Assembly: GCA_958510875.1 (NCBI GenBank)
Contig: OY294070.1
Span: 113,316,703 to 113,380,702 of the forward strand
From: Endomychus coccineus
Taxonomy: Eukaryota > Arthropoda > Insecta > Coleoptera > Endomychidae
Direction of reading: 5' to 3'
DNA length: 64,000 nt
Under the pieces are notes generated by a model. That model searched no databases and had not been told where the DNA came from. It worked only from the letters and a program-made list of their open reading frames with translations. Of this stretch, positions 11,801 through 23,800 are shown piece by piece. The position numbers and the translations under genes were made by a program. Within the stretch, counting starts at the first letter, position 1; each line of letters begins with the position of its first letter.

Positions 11801-14800
11801 TGACGATTAAACTTCCGTTCTATTGAAACCAGAATGAGCTTAAAATCTCCAGATGGCCCTATAATATCTTTCCAACGGAAGTGTTTGGTGGCGATTCTAG
11901 AATGTTGCGATAAAGGAACTTGCTTTGAAATCCGCAAATAGTTGGTTCCCATTTATCACAGGTCATGCCTTTTGCACCATTTATAGATTTTAATAAAGTT
12001 TCTTGACCCAGGTATGAAATATATATAAATTCTCGGGAAGTAGGTCACATTAACACTTATGCTTTATCTTTTCTTGTCTTTACGTAAGTTTAGGTCTCAC
12101 GACCATCATCAGAAAACTTATTATGTCTAAAACATAACAAATAATAAGTCTTCTGATGATGACGTGAGACCGAAACGTACGTAAAGACAAGTAAATATAA
12201 AGCAAAGTGTTAATGTGACCTATTTCCCGAGAATTTATATATAAACCATTTATAGAGGTCGATTCATTTTTATAGAAGATAATGGTCGACTGTGTCACAA
12301 GATCTGTTTTAGTTAAGCTACTTTTGGGGATGTGTGTTATATTTTTATCAAAATTCGACCTGTTGGTTGCACTCGAACGAAATCAATATTTCTGTGGCGA
12401 ATGAAGAATGCTGGGAGAACCTGGAAATGAGAAATACAGAACAATCCGTTGGAAAAATAAACTTGGTCAAGTCACTTTCAGTAACTCGTTGTTTGCATTT
12501 TTTTTTAGAAATCATGCAACTCATCAGTTGACGATTAAACTTCCGTTCTATTGAAACCAGAATGAGCTTAAAATCTCCAGATGGCCCTATAATATCTTTC
12601 CAACGGAAGTGTTTGGTGGCGATTCTAGAATGTTGCGATAAAGGAACTTGCTTTGAAATCCGCAAATAGTTGGTTCCCATTTATCACAGGTCATGCCTTT
12701 TGCACCATTTATAGATTTTAATAAAGTTTCTTGACCCAGGTATGAAATATATATAAATTCTCGGGAAGTAGGTCACATTAACACTTATGCTTTATCTTTT
12801 CTTGTCTTTACGTAAGTTTAGGTCTCACGACCATCATCAGAAAACTTATTATGTCTAAAACATAACAAATAATAAGTCTTCTGATGATGACGTGAGACCG
12901 AAACGTACGTAAAGACAAGTAAATATAAAGCAAAGTGTTAATGTGACCTATTTCCCGAGAATTTATATATAAACCATTTATAGAGGTCGATTCATTTTTA
13001 TAGAAGATAATGGTCGACTGTGTCACAAGATCTGTTTTAGTTAAGCTACTTTTGGGGATGTGTGTTATATTTTTATCAAAATTCGACCTGTTGGTTGCAC
13101 TCGAACGAAATCAATATTTCTGTGGCGAATGAAGAATGCTGGGAGAACCTGGAAATGAGAAATACAGAACAATCCGTTGGAAAAATAAACTTGGTCAAGT
13201 CACTTTCAGTAACTCGTTGTTTGCATTTTTTTTTAGAAATCATGCAACTCATCAGTTGACGATTAAACTTCCGTTCTATTGAAACCAGAATGAGCTTAAA
13301 ATCTCCAGATGGCCCTATAATATCTTTCCAACGGAAGTGTTTGGTGGCGATTCTAGAATGTTGCGATAAAGGAACTTGCTTTGAAATCCGCAAATAGTTG
13401 GTTCCCATTTATCACAGGTCATGCCTTTTGCACCATTTATAGATTTTAATAAAGTTTCTTGACCCAGGTATGAAATATATATAAATTCTCGGGAAGTAGG
13501 TCACATTAACACTTATGCTTTATCTTTTCTTGTCTTTACGTAAGTTTAGGTCTCACGACCATCATCAGAAAACTTATTATGTCTAAAACATAACAAATAA
13601 TAAGTCTTCTGATGATGACGTGAGACCGAAACGTACGTAAAGACAAGTAAATATAAAGCAAAGTGTTAATGTGACCTATTTCCCGAGAATTTATATATAA
13701 ACCATTTATAGAGGTCGATTCATTTTTATAGAAGATAATGGTCGACTGTGTCACAAGATCTGTTTTAGTTAAGCTACTTTTGGGGATGTGTGTTATATTT
13801 TTATCAAAATTCGACCTGTTGGTTGCACTCGAACGAAATCAATATTTCTGTGGCGAATGAAGAATGCTGGGAGAACCTGGAAATGAGAAATACAGAACAA
13901 TCCGTTGGAAAAATAAACTTGGTCAAGTCACTTTCAGTAACTCGTTGTTTGCATTTTTTTTTAGAAATCATGCAACTCATCAGTTGACGATTAAACTTCC
14001 GTTCTATTGAAACCAGAATGAGCTTAAAATCTCCAGATGGCCCTATAATATCTTTCCAACGGAAGTGTTTGGTGGCGATTCTAGAATGTTGCGATAAAGG
14101 AACTTGCTTTGAAATCCGCAAATAGTTGGTTCCCATTTATCACAGGTCATGCCTTTTGCACCATTTATAGATTTTAATAAAGTTTCTTGACCCAGGTATG
14201 AAATATATATAAATTCTCGGGAAGTAGGTCACATTAACACTTATGCTTTATCTTTTCTTGTCTTTACGTACGTTTAGGTCTCACGACCATCATCAGAAAA
14301 CTTATTATGTCTAAAACATAACAAATAATAAGTCTTCTGATGATGGTCGTGAGACCGAAACGTACGTAAAGACAAGTAAATATAAAGCAAAGTGTTAATG
14401 TGACCTATTTCCCGAGAATTTATATATAAACCATTTATAGAGGTCGATTCATTTTTATAGAAGATAATGGTCGACTGTGTCACAAGATCTGTTTTAGTTA
14501 AGCTACTTTTGGGGATGTGTGTTATATTTTTATCAAAATTCGACCTGTTGGTTGCACTCGAACGAAATCAATATTTCTGTGGTGAATGAAGAATGCTGGG
14601 AGAAGCTGGAAATGCGAAATACAGAACAAATCCGTTAGAAAAATATAAACTTGGTCAAGTCACTTTTAGTAAACAAATTTTTTTTCAAAGTTTCCCTTAC
14701 ATTTGGTTCAGGACTTTACACCAACTTTATAACTTGTATTAATACAGGAGTTATATGGACCTGACGTAATTGTAATGTGTAATAGCTTTATTCATTGCCT

Positions 14801-17800
14801 ATCTTCCATATATTGTAAATATAACAGATCGAATTTCCAAAATCCTCAAAAAATATTTCTACCCGTTTTTCCACACTTCCAAAATTATCACAGTTTTACA
14901 AATCTATCAAAGATCCCCTTCTTACTCTTCATTTAGAAGGTGGTTATAGCATTGCGGTAAAGTCTACATTGGTGAAACAGGACGTACAGTAGCTACTCGT
15001 GTGAAAGAACATGAGCGCTGTACAAGGCTTCGTGAGAACAGTAGATCTGCACTTGCGAAACACAAGTTTGACACTAATCATCAAATCCTTTTCGAAGATA
15101 CTAAAATACTAGCCCGAGCCCCAAACTTCTATCAGCGAAAAATTCTTGAAGCTATAGGAATCCTAAAACATCCAAATAATCTGAACCGTGACTCAGGATA
15201 TTACCTTCCCAACATTTGGTAACCCATCCTGGAAAATCCCACTTCGCACATGATCACACAACCGCAGGGTTAGGTGCCGGAACGGAGTTAACCACCGGAA
15301 TAAAGGCAGTAAACTGTGTGGCGTGAAGGATTTTTCCTACAATAAATACGGCTACAGAAATCAGTAGAACCAGTTTCAGTTCACGCCTCAAGCCTGCCCT
15401 GAAGATGCCACCTGTAATAATTGGCGACACGTTGGCATCAAGTCGAACTATTGTGACGCAGAATCCATCCGGAAGCCAAGCTTTTTCAAGATTAGCTATC
15501 CGCGGAAGTCTACTAATCACGAATAAATATAGTACGAATAAAGAGAAAAATACCGCCACCTAAAACAAGAAATGAACAATGTAAAGGAAAAATTACTCAC
15601 CTCATCTCCTGCCAGAGCAGCCGCAAATTTATCACAGTCTAAGTGCAAATAAATATCCACAAGTTGGCTGAGCAAGCGTCGCGGTTCCCATCCGTACTTT
15701 TCAGGATTCCTAACCTTCAAGTTCTTGCATTTCGGACCGCAAAGCTGTTGCAGATTGAAATTGAGCATCGATGCCAATCTCTCGACCAGTTCCGGACGTA
15801 GGAACGGTTCCTTGATGTCGACAGTCAGATAGTGAAACATGTCGACCGTCTCCCTGCCCAGAGTAAGATACGATCTGCATTGTCGCTCGTCGGCGCTCAG
15901 CTGCCGCATGCGGTTCTGCTGTTGTTCCGGACTTAATTTTGCCCAGTTGACGTCGTCGCTGATCAGCTCTTGTACTTCGTGGATACGTTTCAGACTCTCT
16001 AGGGATTCGTCCAACAGAAAGGTGGTGTCGTTCATGAGCATGTTCACGAACTTGACGAAATGCTTGCCGATTCTTGACTCGTTTATGAGCGTTTGTCGGT
16101 GGACTGGGGAGTTCCACATACCTAAAATATAGAAATTCATAAAATGCCCGACTCTGAAGCCTCATATAATAATGTTGATGTCAAATGTGATATTTAATAT
16201 TTATTCAATGGTTCCCCCAATTTCAAAATGAAATCATGCAAAAAGGGTTTATTTTGGAGTGATATAACTTTTAATAGAGACACTAGTTTGCCATTCGATT
16301 CGGCACCTTGGGCAACAATTGGAACTCTGTGCGTCTACTTTATGGAAAATTACCTATAGATCTTGCTTCAACACCTTACAAGATACAGGCTGAAAATCAA
16401 ATGCAAGTTGACCCATTGTTTCATCGTATAATTTTGTTCAGCGATGAGGCTCATTTTTAGCCCAATGACTACGCCAACAAAGGGTGTGTCAGGTTTAGTG
16501 GTTAGTCCACCGTCCAGGTTAGGTTGAGTGAAATCATTGAGCCTAGTTAGGTTCAGCTTTTCTTAAATTTTTTGGGTTTTAAAGATATTAATCTAAGCCC
16601 TTCTGGCGATGTGGTACTCGTACTCTTTATTGTAGGAAAAATTTGATTGCTCCAGATTATTCGCTTTTCCAGTAATAAAATAGTATGTGGTGACGTTTCG
16701 TGTCGAAACCCGACATCGCGAAAAGTTTAAATTCACAAAAGCATCTAGCGAATTTTTCTTCTTTAAATTCCCTATCGAACTGTGGTCTCGGTTTTTTTCA
16801 ATCGCCATTTTCCGATTATCACCAATTTCAATAGGGCTCGGAAGCCTGTCGAAAGCAACGCGTCCAAAAAAAAAATTGGCAGTTATCGTGTATCAAATCA
16901 AAATCGCACATTTGTCGTAATTACTCGTAAACGAATAATCGGATTGCCAAAACAAATGACCGTCGGCTGCCTCAGATTGTAATAGGTGCCGACACTGGAT
17001 TCACTCAGAATGCAATTCCTCGGCAGCCATAAAAGTCCAAGCAGTTCTCTAGCATTCGACGTTGCCTCAGACTTGCTGCTATGAAGAGCTTCTGGGATGT
17101 AAAGTAGCTCTTGGCACTGAATAGAAAACCAAGTTTTGTGGAGCGGTTTTTGCAATGAACCTCACATCATCGTCCCATGAGAGGGTTATGGAAGACTTCA
17201 TAGGTATAGTTCATCATATTAGGGATTGTGGGATCCGCCTTCCTGGAGAAGGCGCAAGCTTGAGTTTTGGTTGCACTAAACTCTACTAGATTATCAGATC
17301 CCCATTCCAAAATATTTGCCAGATCTCCATTAATTGCGTCAACTTGCCTCTGTCTCGCTCCTCTGGCTTCATTAGATAGTATAGAGGCTCCAGATGAGAA
17401 AACGGTATGAAGTGATTCATAATCTGCAATGCTGGGGACGGGACAGGTGGTCACTTCCAGCAGATCGTTGATATCGAGCAGGAAAAAAGTTGGTGCCAAG
17501 ACTGATCCCTGTGGAACTCCAGAATTCATATCCATCGTATCGGAGGATACTCCGTCAACCACCACATGGACTGATCTATCTGAGAGAAAACTCGATAGTT
17601 AGCGACAAAGTTGAGACGGAAAACCATATGACGAAAGTTTCTCAAGAAGGCTTTGCTGTCAGACTAGGTCAAATGCTTTGGAGATATCCAATGATACAGC
17701 TAGAGATTCGCCATGTTTTTCAATAGATTTCTGCAATATATGTGATATGTAGGCAAGTAGGTATCCAGTTGATATCTGCTGACGAAAGCCATATTGCCGG

Positions 17801-20800
17801 TCATTCACGATTTTGTAGCTCTATAGGTATTTAATTAGCCCCTTTAAAACAACAAAATATTCTATGCTCATACATTATTAATTCAAAATCTAAAAAAGAT
17901 AAATTATAGAAATCTGGAGTTTACAGGCTGAGGTGTGATGACTATAATACCTTGTATATAGGACAAACTGGACGCAGTTTCAGTGTAAGATTCCACGAAT
18001 ATGAAGTTGTAGGCTCAGGCCCGATATGTTACTTATTAAAAAAAAGGACAACGCCAATATTCTAAATTCATATAAATTTTAAAACATTCAAAAAACAATA
18101 GTAACGTAATATTAAATGACCAAATCGACACCTATAACCAATTTCGTAAATAAACTTCCACCCAAATCATTTTCTAGCCCCCTTCCTTAATTTGTACCAT
18201 ATTTTCAGACTAATTCCTAATATTTAAGAACATAATTTTAGATTTAGCTTTAATTGATAACTCCTAGATTTGAGAATGCCACAGTGTCGTGAAATAATTT
18301 GTAAACCTTATTTTCTAAATTAAATGTTATAAGTTTTGCGTACATTTGAGTTTAATTATTTAAATTGGAGTTACAACAACTACCACTTACCTTTTATGAT
18401 TAAGCTAATGTGATACCTAATGGAGAACTTATCGTAAAACTCTGAACTAGAGCCGGTAGTTTCTACTTCAGTGTAGAATTTCATGAGGGCGCTGGGTAGT
18501 ACGTTTTGTGAGATCTGATGAGCCATGAAACGAGAATGGAGCGTTTCGCAGCGAGGCTGTATCGACGGATTGATTATGAATATTACTTCGACGATTTTGG
18601 CAACTAAATAGGGATTTCTGACCATATTCGACGAACATATCGTGACTAGTAACCATGTGATAAGGGAATCTTCCACGTTATCGGTGATAACAGATGGAAA
18701 ATATCTACAACAAAAGAAAAAAAAACTAGAAAAGTTATCGAAACGTTAAAATGCACAACATACTGCAACGCGAAAAGTAGGAATTCCGCAATATCTTCAA
18801 TGTACCATTCGGGCAACGCCGAAAAAGCGGGCGGAGCTGATGAAGACATGGGGATAGGCGGGAGTTGGCTCCCTGGCGTGATGTTCGTCATAGACGACAA
18901 CAAGAATTCGGCCACCGATGTATAAAATATCAACGATCTTCTCATGAGATTTTTGTCCAATAAACCAGCATCTGCACACGCTTTCGATCTGTAATCGATA
19001 ATAAATATTTTTTTAAATTTAATTATTAAAATAAAAATTAATAACAATCCCCTACAAATTATATTAAAATTTTATTCTCAACTATAAATAAAAATAAATC
19101 TTTTAAATATTTTTTCATAATTTAATAGTAAATTTATTTATATTTTTTATTTATTTAATTAGTAAAATAAATTATTAATCCCCTACAAATTATATTGAAA
19201 TTTGATTCTCAATTATAAATAAAAATAAATTTTTTAGATAAATTTTCATAATTTAATAATAAATAATTAATTTATTTTTTTTATTTATTTAATTAATAAA
19301 ATAAAAATCAATAATTCCTTGTAAAAAATTTTAAAATATAATTTTGAAAATGAAAATTTAATAAATTTATTAATAAAAATTACTTATAAAGGTTGTAAAA
19401 ATACACCTTTAAAATTTCATCTAAAGAACAATAAAGATGAAAATTTTTTACTAACTTTATTGACTAAATAACAAATGAATCAACATATATTTATTCATTT
19501 TTAAATTTAAATTATACTAGTAAATATAAAAGAAAAATTTTAATAAAATTATTTATAAACAAAATTTTAAGCTTAAAATTTATTACAAAAAAGCACATTT
19601 AAAATTTGACCAAAAAAATGTTGGAAAAGGCAATTTTTTACATTAAAAAACTTTATTTACTAAAGATAAATTTATTTTTCAAAATTCTTTTTCAATACTA
19701 ATAAAATATAACTAAATTAATTTTTTGGACTTACTTGTTAAGCTTTTTAAGCTGCTGCTTCCATCGCTTGATGAAATCTTTATTTCGATGAGCGAAAGGA
19801 GTATTCCTCCATTGGGCCTCGGCTGCTACGGTTTCGTCTAGCAGTTTCTGCAAGTCTCTTATGGCACGCAAACGTCGCTGGTATTTCTGCAGAGCTGGCA
19901 ATAACGATAGATGATGGCAGTGTAATGTCAGAAACCAGCATATTGTCGAGAAGTTGGGAGCTTGGAAACTGTGCCCCTTTTCTGCAAAATATCATTTTTT
20001 TAGCACCAAAGTTCGACTGCTCACTGGCATCATCAGCTCAGATATTTGGGTTGAACCGATCTCAACTAAATCATGCACAGACAATCCCTAAGATCCTACA
20101 TAAACTAAAGTCAAGGTGGGTAGACAATCAAAATTTTTGATCAATTTTTAGATCCTAAAGTATATCAACCCAACTTTTACTGATCAACATCAGTCCCAAT
20201 GCTCTCATCTGCAAAATTGATAATCTAAGCTTTAGGTATTTGCGGCCAGCGAAGCTGGATTCATCTATACAGGATGTTACGAATTCGATGCATTAGCATT
20301 GCTATCACGGTAACAATGAGGTCAAGGTGAAAAGTCCCCGAAAAATTATTATTTGGCCAAAACTTTTTTTTCTCAATAGTCTCCTTGTAGCCCGATACAC
20401 TTCGTCCAACATTTTTCAAATTTTTTTAATCCTTCCAAATAATACGGTCCCGGCAATCCTTCAAAATAGGCGTTTGTTTCAGCGATGACCTCATCGTTTG
20501 GGCCAAGTCTCTTTCCGCCGGGCCATTTCTTCAAGTTTGGAAATAGATAAAAATTGTAGGGGGTCAAATCTGGAATGGATGACGAACCAATTCGTAGCGT
20601 AATTCATGCAATTTTGTCATTGCGACTGTGGACTTGTGAGCCTGTGCAAGGTCGAATCGAGCCAACAGCTCTGCATAATATATCCCGGTGATCGTTTTGC
20701 CCTTTTCAAGGTAATCGATATGGACGATACCGTTTGCATCCCAAAAAAAAACCACTTTGGCCTTTTTCGGCTTCGACTTGCCAGGACACGTCCACTGTTT

Positions 20801-23800
20801 CGACTTTTCTTTGGTCTCAGGTGTGTTGTAATGGACCTATGTTTCATCCACAGTTACGAAAAGGAGATAAAAGTTCTTCTTATCGCGCTTAAACATCGCC
20901 ATTGAACGGTCGCGCGTGGTGTCAACAGAGAGCAAATGCGGCACCCACCTGGCTAATAGCTTTCTCATATCCAAAAATGTATGCAAAATGTTCCGTACCC
21001 GTTCCGTTGAGATGCCCATAGCCTCAGCAATCTCGTGCTTTAACTCACCGATCGTCCAATATCATATCATTGTAACCTCAATTGGACGGTCAAAACGTTC
21101 GTCGTGCTTTGTGGTCATTCTACTACAACGAAAATTAGTAAAACGTCTTGTGAATCGTTACAATCGATGGCGAAGAGTCCCCATAATGTTTAACAAGCGA
21201 TGCTTTGGTTGCGTAATGTAATCAAGACGCGAAATTCACTTTTTTCCATGATTACGAAAATCATCGAGGTTGTTTGCTTTCGATGCGAGTCATAACAGAA
21301 CTGAATGACATCAGTCTGAAAATTTTAATGCGATCTAGTTAAAGATGGTACATCACAATAATTGTCACATGGGATTTTCGATTGTGGCGCCAACTGTTTT
21401 ATTTTTCAGGGACCTTTCATCTTGCCCTCGTATGTATCTTGCAATATTGAATTACAATTTCAATTTCAACTTTATATTAAAAAATAATATGATCATTTTC
21501 AATATCATTGTCACAATCAAATAAATACAAATCCGAAATAGTAACCAAAGTAATCAACTGAAAATAACACCTACTTCCAGTATGTACCCAAAAATTAAAA
21601 TTGAAGAAGAAAAGAGATTTGTTAGTGTAATTTATTTTGAAAAAATCTGAAACGTCTTGAAACGTAATAATTTGGATATAGTATTTAAACCCAACGTAAT
21701 GCTTTCTCACCAATAAGTGTTTATACTTGTTGGTTATGTATTTTTGAATTGTATTTGAATACCGTATGAATATGGCGTAATACGCTGAAACTGGAAAAAC
21801 AAGTTACAATTAAAAATTATATCAACGTAGTTTTGTTTAAATATTAATACATTTTACATCAAATATTGAACTGCATAGATTTTTCATAAATTCATTGATT
21901 ATTCAGCACCAACTACTTATAATATAGAATAAAATAGTTCACACTGTGGATATATTATAATACTATTGATAAGAAATAATCACCTTTATCCACTAAAAAT
22001 GCTATTAAAGTACAGAGGACCTTTCGGCTACCAAGTAGCCATCATCAGAGTAAACTAAATTATTAATCAAAATGTGCCTGTTTAAATACTATTTGGGGAT
22101 AATAATGTAGCGAAGCTGCCTTATTAATTATCAACTACAATTCATTCAGATGTCAAACATGTTGCTAAAATTCAAGCTGGGTTTTAAGAACACCCATGAA
22201 CGTAAATAAAAAAAGGATATTCTTTGTTGCCTTTTATTACGTACATGAGTTCATTTCTTAGTACGACCGTCCCATCATAAACTAATACAGTCTGTTCTTT
22301 GTATCTGTGGGACGGAAACGAAATGTATAGTCTCTGAATCCTTGTCAAGGAAGGGTCTTCATAATTTGTAAAATATCGACAAGATTAACAGAAATGGTTC
22401 TAAAGAAAACAAGTGCTTTACAGTATATTGGTAGTTAAGATATATTTTTATGATCAATTCGAAACGACAAAAGGATCACTTGCCATGGTTTAAACAAAGG
22501 TTTTTTACCTTGTCCTTTCCTTTGAAGCTACAATCTATTCACGTAACCATAACATAAGACGTGCAAAACGCAGTCGTTTCTTATTAAACATGTAATTAGA
22601 ATATTAACTTGACATAATTTTCATTCATACCTAAATTCAAGGAAGTCTAAATAAGGTCATAAATCAAGGTCGCTGTCAACGAAAATAGAATAGTTCTTTT
22701 ATATTCAGCTCACTAGACTGGGGCAAGTCTCTCTCTTATTGGGTAAAAGTTACTACCCCCAAACATATTACTAAAATAGGAGTGGTTATCCAAGATTATA
22801 AAAAAAACCAAACTCACCACACTAAAGTCAGTTATATTTTATCTTATTGAGTTAAATCTTACTTTGATTATTTCACGAATCACTTAAATCATATTTTAGA
22901 AAACTTTTCAAGTTTTCTAGTTAAGCTTGCGTTGTGGTGTTTATGGTAGAATTTTCGCTAAGTTCATTCAGAATCAGGTCATATTGCTTAATACATAAGA
23001 TTTAAAATTCCTTGAATAATTAAATCATAATTTATATTTAGATTCCAATAAGTTTGATTTAAAATTAAGGATTGATTAATTATTTTCTAATTTTAACATA
23101 ATTTCTTGATTATTACTTAATTATATTTAATCTTTTAACTTTTCATTCATTTTTATAATTGTTTATTTTCTTTATTATTATTAAATATTTTATATTTGTT
23201 TTGATTGAGAGTTTTTCTACTTCTACAGTGCTTAATTAATGTGTTAGTGTCTCAACCAAAGAAGAGTGAGTATTACATATATCTATTGACCGTATTGTTG
23301 CCCGACTTGCCTAGCTAATGAGAAACCCGTGATGCGGGTCACTTCCTGGTTATCGGTACACGTACTGCAAGTTATATTAATATTAGTTAATCAAGGCAAA
23401 TGATATGTAAGAATGAATTTGATAAAATAAGTAAATTGTTAACCTTTAGTAAACAAAGCAAACCAAGGAAGGGCTCCTTATTACAATAATGTAAACAATG
23501 GTTTACCCTCCGCTGGAGCCAAGACGGAATTTAATAAATTGCTTTTTCGTTTATACATTTCCATCCCTTCTAAATTACCCAGATACTTGTCTGTACTCTA
23601 TTTTAGAAGTGATAAACTTGGGAAATGGTGTGACCTGTATCCAAAATGTGTTCGACTACCGCTGATTTTTCACCACTGTGTTTTTCTTTATATGTGCGAA
23701 ATGTTTCTTATAACGAGTTAAAATGTTCCTTCTAGTTTGAACCACATAGCATTTCGAACTCAAGTATTTCAAGGTTATTGGCTCTAATTTGGTTAGTTCA

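Larger units (their letters stand above)
11389..14670. repeat. Four-unit 728-bp tandem array with a diverged leading copy
   Basis: Units start at 11581 (730 bp), 12311 (728), 13039 (728) and 13767 (729). A partial fifth runs from 14496 to about 14670. A diverged version without the central insertion precedes them (11389-11580). Units 2 and 3 appear identical and the others nearly so. Each unit has about 470 bp of an unknown repeat plus a 258-bp Penelope-derived palindrome flanked by CCATTTATAGA on both sides. The recurring 110-, 72- and 65-codon open frames are artefacts of the repetition. The array lies in UBE4B intron 9. Confidence 0.95.
14846..15535 (+). mobile_element. Penelope-like element family 2, 3' end (copy A)
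   Basis: Contains the tail of the protein ([20 protein letters not shown] and on, with a GIY-YIG endonuclease signature) from about 14950 to 15222, followed by 3' untranslated sequence with a hammerhead-like motif. It ends near CTATCCGCGGAAGTCTACTA. The same sequence is found inverted at 57888-58590. Relative to that copy, about 10 bp are missing near 14955, so the endonuclease is frameshifted just before YIG. It is antisense within UBE4B intron 9. Confidence 0.85.

Noticed and set aside
11617..14483. Recurring open frames of 110, 72 and 65 codons on both strands of the array
   Set aside because: They repeat because the DNA repeats. They overlap on opposite strands, cross the palindrome and match no domain, so they are not genes.
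11389..14670. CRISPR-like array
   Set aside because: Units are 728 bp and identical throughout, with no short repeats and unique spacers, in a eukaryotic intron.
15710..16165. 151-codon minus-strand frame overlapping UBE4B exon 9
   Set aside because: Out-of-frame shadow of the exon; the conserved protein is in the other frame.
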